Made by a program: the position numbers and the translations under genes. Below are positions 1-8,171 of a DNA stretch of 64,000 nucleotides, piece by piece. Source of the DNA: Myxococcus hansupus (GTDB lineage: Bacteria; Myxococcota; Myxococcia; Myxococcales; Myxococcaceae); the NCBI RefSeq assembly GCF_000280925.3, contig NZ_CP012109.1, positions 248,001-312,000 of the forward strand. The letters are read 5' to 3'. The notes under the pieces were generated by a model. It was not told the origin of the DNA, made no database searches, and saw only the letters and a list, made by a program, of their open reading frames with translations. Every line of letters begins with the position of its first letter. Position 1 is the first letter of the stretch.

Positions 1-1
1 G

Positions 2-3000
2 GTCGATCTGGCCAGCGGACGGTCTCTGCGGTTCGGGTATGAGCGCAAGGCAGGGCGAAATAGAATTCTCAATGTGGAGTTGCACCATTCGTTGACGCCA
101 GATGCCAATGAGGTGGAGTATCTGGAGTCTTGCGTTGGTTATGAATATGACGACAACGGGCGATTGGCGTCTGCGTCCCGTTATAGTAGTTATTGTTTTT
201 GGGAAGCTCCTCTTCGGACTGAGTTTTTTACCTATGAGGAGGGCACTTCCGAGGCAACTCGAAGTCGCATGTCTCAGTACGTGGGACCCGATGGTGAGGT
301 GACGCGATATACGTATTATGCTGAATCGGATGTGGTGGCGGGTGAGGATGATTACCTGCTGCTGATGAATAAAGATGAGAGAGTGAAAGAGGTGATTGAG
401 GTTCTCGAGACTTCGCCTGTTCGAGAGGGCATCACTACGTTCACGTATAGTGTCGCTCCAGAGTCGCGTACGATTCTCGGGGAAAATTTGACAACCTACA
501 CTACGACGGTCGGAGGTCCTCGGCCGGGTGTGCCTTTGTCAACCTACCGGATGAATGCGACGGGGGCCGTAGTGGAGACGGATCGTCCACAGTCCCCTGG
601 CATCTTTGCGACGTCCAGTGCCCTATGGAATGTAAGTCACCGTACCCGTGTAGTGGCGGCCGATGAGCGCGGGCGGGTGACGCACTTTCTTTACGATGAA
701 ACTGGAAATTTGATTGAACGTCGTGTCGAGGGTACCTCGCTGCCGGGTTCTGGGCTTGTAGCCCCCACGCTTCAGGTGCTGGACGCTCAAGGCCTGCCTG
801 TCGAAGAAGTCGTGGAGAAATGGGGATACGACCCTGGCTTCAATGTTCAGGTCTGTCATGTGGACCCGGAAGGCTTTGCGACTGTTTCCACAATCGACTC
901 GACGGGGGATTCTCCTGAGCATGTGGTCCCGGAGGGTACAGGGCGAGTGCTCGAGACCCGCCGCTACGCGAACCGGGTGTCACGTCAGGCGCTGACTTCA
1001 ACCGCGCCTTGTGACGAGGTGGTGGCGTCTCTGACGACGTCGCCGCAAGACGTCGTATCGAGTTGGGAATACTGCGAGATTGGGTTCGGCGCGTGCCCGC
1101 CGAATGCTCTGCGAGGAGATTTGTCCGCGGTCGTTGGCGCGGACGGTCACACGGAGCGGGTGACGGCATATGACATTTATGGGCAGATGCGCTCGAAGAC
1201 GTTGCAGGTGAGCGATACGTCTGTACTCACAGTGCAGTCCACCTTTGATGCACGGGGGCGGCTGGAAGTTGAGCAGGATGGACTTGGACGTCATCGGACG
1301 TTGCAATGGGATGCTTTGGACCGGCTGACGCAGGAGGTCCAGTGGAGCTTTGGGGATCCCGGTGTATCGCGGACGTTGCAGTATCACGCCGGCGGGCAAC
1401 TCAAGCGTGAAGAGCAGGGGGCGGATTTCGTCCGGGACTATCACTTGGACGCAGCTGGGCGATTGGCGCGCATCGTGGAGTCCGGAGGCGGGCTCGCCGT
1501 CCCATTGGAGACCCGTTACGGCTATGACGAGGCAGGTAACCGCACGACGGTCATTGATCGCCGCGGCGTACTTACCACCACCACCTACGATTTCGCGGAT
1601 CGGCCCGTTCAGGTGACGGTGTCTGTTGCGGACGGACCCCGCTTCGTTTCACAGGGGGGGAGCCCTGATGAGGTGGGAAAGAGTTACGTCCTCTCGACGA
1701 CCAGGTATGACGCTGCGGGTAACAAAGTCTGGCATTCGGATGTGTCCGGCTTTGATCGGACGTATCGATTGGACTCGTTGTACCGAGTCGTGGAAGAGCA
1801 TAGCCCCGAGGTGCCGGGGGCGTCCGATACTGCCCCACCTCTGCGGTACACTCAGGAGTCCAGGTACGATTTGGCCGGGCGGAAGGTTCGCCACGTCGAT
1901 GGGAACGGGCACGTAAGCACTACTGCGTACGACTTGCTGGGACGGGCGGTCGCACTGACTGACCCGCTCGGCCGGGTGGAGCGTCGTAGTTATGACGGAA
2001 GAGGTAATGTCACAGAGGTACGCTGGGAGACCGGAGGTGTGCTGCAGCGGACGTTGAGCACAACCTACGATGGTTTGGGTCGAACCCTGTCGACCGCTGA
2101 GAGCGCCGCGACGGAAACGGGCAATGTTGTTTACGCATCGCAAACCGTCCATGATGATGTAGCGCACGTCACGTGGACTCAGAACGCCCGGGGCCTGCTC
2201 CAGGCGAGCCATTTGGATGGCCTGGGGCGTGTGTTCAAGGTAGTTGTTGATGCGCCTGCAGGGCCACTGCCCCGCCAACCTGCTGATCCGCGCATTGGGC
2301 CTGCCCTCGCGCTGACAAGCACTGTGGAATATGATGCATTCAGTCGGGAGGCTGCCCGAGTCGATGCGTTGGGTCGACGCACTGAAACGGTGCACGATGC
2401 GCTGGGCAGGCAGGTCGCGGTGCATCACCCTATGGGTGTTTCCACAAGCCGGACTTACGATGGCGAGGGGAATCCCATCCAGTTCGTGGATGGTCGTGGA
2501 ATCACTAGACAGTACACCTACGATGCACTGGGGCGGCCGCGTAATGAAGTGCTGGTGGAGAGCCTGTCCCAAGAAGGACAGTCACTCGTTGTTGCGCAGC
2601 GTGCGTATGTTGATGTCACTGATGCAGATGCGTTGACGCATGAAAATGTGTTGGATGCACGTGGGAACCTTACGGCGCACTACCGGGATGGCCTTGGCCG
2701 TGAGGTTCGACGGGTCGATGCACTTGGGTATGTTACGCAGTCCAGGTTTGACGCACTCCACAAGCGGCAGACTCAAGATGCAAAGGGGTACATTTCTCGC
2801 TTCTCATATGATGGTGCTGGGCGAGTCGTTGGTCAGTCGGATCATGCTTCGGCCAGCGGTGCGCCGACATATTCACAGACCTGGGAGTACGCGGACGCCT
2901 CCCGTGAACAGACACACCTGAACAGGCGAGGCGTCCCCACTGTGCTGCTTCACGACGGACTGGGTCGGAAGATCCGCAGCGTTCGGGGGCAGAACGCTGA

Positions 3001-6000
3001 CGTCGCGGAGGAGTCCTGGGAGTATGATGCTGCAGGACACCCCATTCGATTCGTTGATGCGAAGGGCCATGCGACCGAGCGGCTTTACGACGGTGCCGGC
3101 CGTCTCCTGGAAGAGGTCTTGGCCGCTGGCACACTCGCCTCGGCGACGACGACGCTCCAGTACGACGCTGCCGGCCAGTTGACGCAGACCAAGGGGCCCA
3201 GAGTCACAGGAATCGCATTCGATTTCCGCTACACATATGATGATTTGGGTCGGCGTGTCCGCGAAGAGAACGCACTGAATCAAATCACTGCCTGGGCGTA
3301 CGATGCCGCAGGAAACAAGGTTTGTACCAAGCAGCCACTGGGACAGCCCACGCTTGCGCATGGAGCGGCAAGTGGAATGTCACTGGCCCAGGTGAAGGCA
3401 AATGCCTGTGGGGGGGCGTATGTAACGGAGTACGCCTATGATGAGGAAGGTAAACTCGTCTCCATTACGGACGCGGCGAATGGGCTCACTTCGTACGTTT
3501 ACGATGCCACCCGTAACCTGGTGGCGAGGCAGGATGCGAACGGAAATTTGACGACGTATGAGTACGACGCCCGAAATTTGCGTTCAGCTGAGCACCAACA
3601 TCTCGATGCTCATTCACGGCTGACTTCGGCGCAACGTGAGAGCGTCCCGCTATTTGAGAGTGGTGCGACGCCAACTGGTAGCACGGGGACGTTGACCTGG
3701 CGTCATACGTATGATGGCAATCGAAACGAAGCCTCCCATGTAGATCCGAAGGGGCAGCGGGTTGAGTTTGCCCATGGCCTGCTTGATCGACTGGCAAGCC
3801 GTACGTATTCGCAACATGCGAGCCCACGTGAGCTTCCTTCTGTCAATTCGGAAGTCCTCGCTTATGATCCGAACGGGAATTTGACTGGCGAGTCACAGTC
3901 GAAGCAGACCGTGAATGGTGTCCGGCTGGAGGTTGTGACCTCTACGTTCGACGCTCTCGATCGTCTGAAGACGCGCTTGCGCGAGTACGACGGGAAGCAA
4001 GTATCATATCAATACGATGCTTTGGGAAATCGTACGCGTGTCGAAGACTCAGACGGTGTCGCGACGACGTACTTGTACGATGGACTGAGCCGGCTTACGC
4101 ATGCGACACTGCCTGAAGGCGTAGTGGAGTATCGTTACTGGCCCGATTCACTCCCCAAGGGCATCACATGGCCTAATGGCATGTCGGAAGGCCGGTGTTA
4201 CGACGCGGTAGGCCGCCTCTCTCAGATTGTTGTCGGGAGAGGGGGTGTGAGTGATTCGTGCCTGAGCATTGGGGCTATGGTCAGTCGCCATGCGTATTCG
4301 TACGATGATAATGGCAATCGCTTGGGGCAGACTCGTGTTCGTACCAATCCCTCGACTCAGGAGAGTGGGAGTCCCGAGTTTACATCATATGGTTATGATG
4401 TTTTGAACCGACTCACCGGCGTTAGTGCCCCAGATGGGCAGGCTTCGCTCTACCGGTGGGATGCTGCGGGGAATAGGACAGGTGAGCGGCGTGCACCGAG
4501 CTTTGCTGTCTCGGGCCTTGGTCCTGACTCATACAACACGGTTCTGTCTCACGAGCTTACGTACGACGTCGCAGGGATCTTCAATCGCGTGGATTGGCTT
4601 CGAGGGCTTCGCGATCTGAAGGATGCTACGAGGCATGTTGCGCTGAGTTATGACCTCGCAGGGAACATAACGCGGAGGACGGCGCAGGGTGTTGTTCGCG
4701 ACTTTGCCTGGGATATTCGCAACACGCTGACGGCCGTTTACGACAACGGCGTGGAGGTCGGTCGTTACGATTATGACGCCAGTCTTCAACGAACAGTAAG
4801 GCGTACTGCCTCAGAGCATGTGGAGTACGTGATTGACGATGCCTTTGTCTTGGAGGAGGCGGACGGAAGTCAAAGTCACAGGCCAACGAGGCGCCGTTAT
4901 CACTACGGCATAGGTCCACTTGCTGTAAGCGACGTGGCATCGGCGACTCTCGGCTTTTTGGGAACGGACGCGCTGGGAAGCGTTACAGATGTACTGTCCG
5001 AGATCGGTCAGGTTTCCGCCACACGAGAGTATGACGCGTGGGGGAATTACCAAGGTGGTTCGGCGCCAAGTGTCAATGACTTCAAGATGGGTTTCACGGG
5101 GCATCAGTATGACGTGGAAACCGGTCTTACCTATGCTCGGGCTCGGTACTACGACTCTGAGCTGGGTCGATTCCTCAGTCGCGATTCATTCGAAGGCGTC
5201 GTGGGTGATGCGCCGAGTCTGCATCGCTATATGTATGCAAATGGTAATCCACTTCGGTTTGTCGACCCCACGGGTCACTGGAGTACGGAACAATTTGTGT
5301 ATGGACTTGGGGATGTTGCACGGGGAATCATTAACTCAGGCATTGGTGCAGTACGTCCGCTGGCGGCCGTGGTGGGCGGGGCGACTGGCGAATTCGACGA
5401 GAATTGGAGGTTTCAACTTGGCCAAACAGACACTTGGCATGGTGAGCTGAGCAATTCAGTCGGCGGGATGGTTGCCGCGGTTACGACGGTGGTGGAGGAC
5501 CCGTTCGGCACTGCTATGCGCGTCGTGGACGCCACTGGGCAGATGCTCGGGGAGGGGACGGCAGCTCTCTACGTTGCTGCCACAGAGGATGGCATCGTTG
5601 GAGATGCTGCGAGTCGGGAGTTCGGGCGACGGGCACCGGATTTGATTGGCGCCGTATTGGGCGTAGGCGGCACAGCCAAGGGCGTAAAGGTGGTGGGAGA
5701 GTCGGCCTTTGATGCCGCGAAACGGCAGGTAGCCAAGCGAGGCGCTCGAAATGTGGCGAGGGAATCGGCTGAGGCTATTGGCGACGTCGACCGCCGTGCG
5801 TTGGCTCGTGCTGGAACCGTTGGCGATGATGTCGCTACGGCCAAACTCCGTGAAGTAGAGGTTTCAGCTCCAGATTTTTCCGATTTGGATGAGTGGTACC
5901 AATACAAGGAACGTTATGTGGATCCGCAGGCGTTTATTGATAATTTCATTGTCGAGAATCGCATGCGAGTTGAGTTTACGTTTAAGCCGGGTTTTGAACC

Positions 6001-6256
6001 GAGATTGAAGTCGTCAGGGAAGGCAAAGCTTGACTCGAGTACTCAAATCGGAGAATCTGCTCTGATTCGTGATTCTGAACTCTTCAAGACGCTGGCTCAC
6101 GAAGAGGCTCATCATCGTCTTAATGAACGAGCGAAGCGAGGTAGTGGGAGAGCTGAGCGATTGAGGAGGACTATGGAGGTCGAGGAAAACTATGTTGAAG
6201 AGGTTGCCAAGAGATATTTTCGGAAGAAGTCACTTGGGCGAACCTTTGCCCATTAG
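2..6256 (+). CDS. RHS/YD-repeat polymorphic toxin-like protein, 5' end outside window
   Basis: The frame is open to the window edge, so the GTG at 74 is not the real start and at least 2,084 residues are present. The protein is a long series of YD repeats (motifs such as YDAAGN, YDGLGR, RYDLAGR), which in this family form a beta-cage shell. The RHS core ends near nt 5,130-5,280 with the family hallmark YYDSELGRFLSRD and then VDPTGHW. After it come about 325 residues unlike the shell: a Gly/Ala-rich hydrophobic stretch (possible membrane-active segment) and a terminal domain with HEEAHH at nt 6098-6115 followed by an acidic helix containing EVEENYVEEV. That is a possible HExxH...E zinc-peptidase arrangement. 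Family knowledge says this variable C-terminus is the effector. Secretion route and target are unknown. GC is low here: the block 5881-5940 has 27 of 60 G/C, against 42 of 60 at 12601-12660. Confidence 0.9.
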   Translation, partial: VDLASGRSLRFGYERKAGRNRILNVELHHSLTPDANEVEYLESCVGYEYDDNGRLASASRYSSYCFWEAPLRTEFFTYEEGTSEATRSRMSQYVGPDGEVTRYTYYAESDVVAGEDDYLLLMNKDERVKEVIEVLETSPVREGITTFTYSVAPESRTILGENLTTYTTTVGGPRPGVPLSTYRMNATGAVVETDRPQSPGIFATSSALWNVSHRTRVVAADERGRVTHFLYDETGNLIERRVEGTSLPGSGLVAPTLQVLDAQGLPVEEVVEKWGYDPGFNVQVCHVDPEGFATVSTIDSTGDSPEHVVPEGTGRVLETRRYANRVSRQALTSTAPCDEVVASLTTSPQDVVSSWEYCEIGFGACPPNALRGDLSAVVGADGHTERVTAYDIYGQMRSKTLQVSDTSVLTVQSTFDARGRLEVEQDGLGRHRTLQWDALDRLTQEVQWSFGDPGVSRTLQYHAGGQLKREEQGADFVRDYHLDAAGRLARIVESGGGLAVPLETRYGYDEAGNRTTVIDRRGVLTTTTYDFADRPVQVTVSVADGPRFVSQGGSPDEVGKSYVLSTTRYDAAGNKVWHSDVSGFDRTYRLDSLYRVVEEHSPEVPGASDTAPPLRYTQESRYDLAGRKVRHVDGNGHVSTTAYDLLGRAVALTDPLGRVERRSYDGRGNVTEVRWETGGVLQRTLSTTYDGLGRTLSTAESAATETGNVVYASQTVHDDVAHVTWTQNARGLLQASHLDGLGRVFKVVVDAPAGPLPRQPADPRIGPALALTSTVEYDAFSREAARVDALGRRTETVHDALGRQVAVHHPMGVSTSRTYDGEGNPIQFVDGRGITRQYTYDALGRPRNEVLVESLSQEGQSLVVAQRAYVDVTDADALTHENVLDARGNLTAHYRDGLGREVRRVDALGYVTQSRFDALHKRQTQDAKGYISRFSYDGAGRVVGQSDHASASGAPTYSQTWEYADASREQTHLNRRGVPTVLLHDGLGRKIRSVRGQNADVAEESWEYDAAGHPIRFVDAKGHATERLYDGAGRLLEEVLAAGTLASATTTLQYDAAGQLTQTKGPRVTGIAFDFRYTYDDLGRRVREENALNQITAWAYDAAGNKVCTKQPLGQPTLAHGAASGMSLAQVKANACGGAYVTEYAYDEEGKLVSITDAANGLTSYVYDATRNLVARQDANGNLTTYEYDARNLRSAEHQHLDAHSRLTSAQRESVPLFESGATPTGSTGTLTWRHTYDGNRNEASHVDPKGQRVEFAHGLLDRLASRTYSQHASPRELPSVNSEVLAYDPNGNLTGESQSKQTVNGVRLEVVTSTFDALDRLKTRLREYDGKQVSYQYDALGNRTRVEDSDGVATTYLYDGLSRLTHATLPEGVVEYRYWPDSLPKGITWPNGMSEGRCYDAVGRLSQIVVGRGGVSDSCLSIGAMVSRHAYSYDDNGNRLGQTRVRTNPSTQESGSPEFTSYGYDVLNRLTGVSAPDGQASLYRWDAAGNRTGERRAPSFAVSGLGPDSYNTVLSHELTYDVAGIFNRVDWLRGLRDLKDATRHVALSYDLAGNITRRTAQGVVRDFAWDIRNTLTAVYDNGVEVGRYDYDASLQRTVRRTASEHVEYVIDDAFVLEEADGSQSHRPTRRRYHYGIGPLAVSDVASATLGFLGTDALGSVTDVLSEIGQVSATREYDAWGNYQGGSAPSVNDFKMGFTGHQYDVETGLTYARARYYDSELGRFLSRDSFEGVVGDAPSLHRYMYANGNPLRFVDPTGHWSTEQFVYGLGDVARGIINSGIGAVRPLAAVVGGATGEFDENWRFQLGQTDTWHGELSNSVGGMVAAVTTVVEDPFGTAMRVVDATGQMLGEGTAALYVAATEDGIVGDAASREFGRRAPDLIGAVLGVGGTAKGVKVVGESAFDAAKRQVAKRGARNVARESAEAIGDVDRRALARAGTVGDDVATAKLREVEVSAPDFSDLDEWYQYKERYVDPQAFIDNFIVENRMRVEFTFKPGFEPRLKSSGKAKLDSSTQIGESALIRDSELFKTLAHEEAHHRLNERAKRGSGRAERLRRTMEVEENYVEEVAKRYFRKKSLGRTFAH

Positions 6257-6265
6257 AGGTCTGTA

Positions 6266-6487
6266 ATGAGCCAGCAGTCGCGCACACCCGTGCACCCCAG
6301 CACTTGGGATGAAGTCGAAAGTATGGTGGATTCACTTGGGCGGAATGTGCCTCCCATGGTCTGCCCAACATGTGGCAACATGGTGTCTGTGGAATTCACT
6401 AAGCCACCGCGCCGTTCTGCACGGATTAAGTGTACGACGTGCAAAGTTGAGACGATTCTCGATGGCCTACCTGTGGAGGTGGGGTGA
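6266..6487 (+). CDS. Small zinc-ribbon protein, candidate partner/immunity of the RHS protein
   Basis: This 73-residue protein starts with ATG nine bases after the RHS stop codon. It has two CxxC pairs, CPTCGNMV near residue 33 and KCTTCKVE near residue 56, which would bind one zinc ion as a zinc ribbon. No signal peptide or membrane segment is visible. Its position directly behind the variable toxin end is where RHS immunity genes usually sit, and it shares the lower GC of the RHS gene. The immunity role is inferred from position only. It could instead be an orphan ribbon protein or a fragment of a larger regulator. A strong hairpin lies 53 bases downstream, so the two genes probably share a transcript end. 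Confidence 0.65.
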   Translation: MSQQSRTPVHPSTWDEVESMVDSLGRNVPPMVCPTCGNMVSVEFTKPPRRSARIKCTTCKVETILDGLPVEVG

Positions 6488-6540
6488 GGTCGGACTTGCC
6501 CCATTTGGCTGAGGGCCTAGCTCGGTAGAGAAGAAGTCGG

Positions 6541-6570
6541 CCCTCCTGCTGTGTTCTGACAGCAGGAGGG
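6541..6570. terminator. Perfect 12-bp hairpin after the RHS unit
   Basis: The arms ccctcctgctgt (6541-6552) and acagcaggaggg (6559-6570) are exact reverse complements separated by a 6-base loop. There is no long T tract, which is common in myxobacterial terminators. It probably ends the RHS/zinc-ribbon transcript. Confidence 0.75.
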
Positions 6571-7087
6571 CATGTGTACGGGGCTGGTGCAGAAGGGTGA
6601 CGGCTTGGAGGATGCTGGACGAAGCTGGATCCATTGCTCCCCAGCCGGCCGTAACCGACCGAAGGCCGACGTGCTGAATAGCGGCAGGCTTGCTGGTTCT
6701 TCCCGGCATGCGACGACCGAGTCCGGATGAGTGAAAATAGTTGGTGGTGGATTTCGAGGTAGGTGGGCTGCCGCAGGAGAAGTTCGCGGCCAGGCATGTT
6801 GTCTCGCTGGGCACCTTCATGTGCTGGCTGTTCAGGAAGAAGCGAGCTTGGGTTCGGCTATCGGAAGCGGAAGTCAGCCCGCACGCCACTTTTCTATTCG
6901 TCGAGGTTGTCGCGGCCTCGGCACCGCAAGCTCGCAGGGCACTTGGAGGTATCACTGCCTCGCGGGTTGCTCTTGCGCTTCCCCATGGGCTCGGACGCCG
7001 GGTAACCGCGCACACCTGTTGGCGGCGCTCGGCTGCTGCTCTTCCTAGCCCTGGCCGTGCGCATTCTGCTGGCGCGCGCCCGTTGAC
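6571..7087. other. Degenerate stretch without a recognisable gene
   Basis: Open frames exist on both strands, but none has a convincing ribosome-binding site, family motif or consistent codon use. Since a group II intron reverse-transcriptase fragment follows directly, this is probably decayed mobile-element DNA. No intron domain V or IS terminal repeat was found by eye. Confidence 0.5.
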
Positions 7088-7435
7088 ATGCGTAACGCAA
7101 CCGTCCGGCAGTGAAGTTCTGTGGTACGCGGCTATTTCGCGTACCACGCAGTTCCCACCAACGTCTCCGCCATGGGGCGATTCCGAACGCAGGTCGGCCA
7201 GCACTGGTATCGGGCGCTCCGGCGTCGGAGCCAGCGTGACCAGGCGACGTGGGCGAGGATGAAGACCTTGGTGGACCGAGGGCTTCCGAAAGCTTGTAAC
7301 CAGCACACCTGGTCTGAAGCGCGGTTCGACGTCACCGCTCAAGGCAAGAGCCCAGTGCATTTGCCGCGCCCGCTGGGATCTGTGCGGGGAGATCCAGCCT
7401 TCACGGGTGAAGAGTTGCCTCTACCGCGACCGTAG
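7088..7435 (+). pseudogene. Group II intron reverse transcriptase/maturase, C-terminal remnant
   Basis: The frame from 7121 reads VVRGYFAYHAVPTN, then WYRALRRRSQRDQATWARM and LVDRGLPKA, ending in a degraded EARF segment. This is the conserved maturase/X-domain C-terminus of bacterial group II intron proteins (family pattern RGYFAYHAVPTN...ALRRRSQ...TWERM...LVDRWLP.AR..HP.P..RF). A TGA at 7112-7114 interrupts the frame just upstream, and the polymerase domain (palm and finger blocks, YADD) is missing. The last residues appear frameshifted: a CAGG-like and YRD-like ending can be read in another frame just downstream. It is a dead fragment, supporting past insertion of a retroelement beside the RHS locus. 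Confidence 0.8.
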
Positions 7436-7642
7436 AAGTCGTCGCTCGTCACTACGGCACCGTTTGCGCGAGTGCCTATGTCAGCGCGGTTTCGACCCCA
7501 GCGAATTTTGCATGGAGTACCGTGCATCGTGGCGATCGACCTCGCCCTTCCGTTTGAACCTGCCGAAGGCGTACGCTCAAGCCGCAACTGTAAGACGGGG
7601 AACATGCAAGGCCGAGACGCGTTGGAGTGGTTCAACGCCCTG

Positions 7643-8113
7643 TCAAGGCAACTCGACCACGGCGCCGGGCACGTACTTCTCGAAGACAACCAGCGTCACC
7701 GGCGTGGTCTCCCCGATACCCTGCAGGAGTTCGCGAACAGGCTCCCAGGGGAGTCCGCCGAGTCCTGCGCCGATTCGCGGCAGGCCGATTCTGCTGATGC
7801 CCAGCGTCTCCGCTTGTTTGACCATCGTGGAGAGCGAGCTTTTGATCGCTTGCAGGTCGGCCTTCGTTCTCCAGGTCTTCTGCGTGCCGAGGTTGAACAC
7901 CGTCACGTTCGCTGCGGTCCAGGTGAACACGTCCCCCAGCTTGAAGCGGCCATCAGCGCAGCGCTGCTTGTACTCCACGTACATCTCCGGGAACCGTGCC
8001 CGGAACTCCACGGCGATGCCCTTGCCCATGGCGCCTGCGCAGTTGCAGCCATGCGCCAGGGCTTGCAGGCCGTCCTGCTGAAGGAGATCGCCGCTGACAA
8101 ACAGAGTGGGCAT
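7643..8113 (-). CDS. Macrodomain protein (ADP-ribose binding/hydrolysing)
   Basis: This 156-residue single-domain protein begins MPTLFVSGDLLQ; the longer upstream frame is arginine-rich shadow sequence. It carries the macrodomain signature: the N-terminal strand then AHGCNCAGAMGKGIA (ADP-ribose-binding loop with the Asn of the N-x-G-MGKG type) and later GLPRIGAGLGGL, the diphosphate-binding loop. Relatives of this short TARG1/YmdB-like class remove or bind ADP-ribose or O-acetyl-ADP-ribose. Cytosolic; no signal peptide. It lies 58 bp downstream of the EEP lipoprotein on the same strand without obvious functional linkage. The substrate cannot be assigned from sequence. Confidence 0.9.
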   Translation of the reverse strand: MPTLFVSGDLLQQDGLQALAHGCNCAGAMGKGIAVEFRARFPEMYVEYKQRCADGRFKLGDVFTWTAANVTVFNLGTQKTWRTKADLQAIKSSLSTMVKQAETLGISRIGLPRIGAGLGGLPWEPVRELLQGIGETTPVTLVVFEKYVPGAVVELP

Positions 8114-8171
8114 CGTCTCAGCGCTTCCTTCTTGGCCTGTTCGGGCTCGCTCAATGGAGCGGCCCGCCGTG

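Noticed and set aside
74-6256. GTG at 74 as the start of the RHS gene
   Set aside because: The frame is open upstream to base 2 with RHS-like residues (LRFGYERK); the gene begins outside the window.
6741-7262. A 173-codon plus-strand frame before the RT remnant
   Set aside because: No motif, no ribosome site, and not in the reverse-transcriptase frame; probably chance in degenerate DNA.
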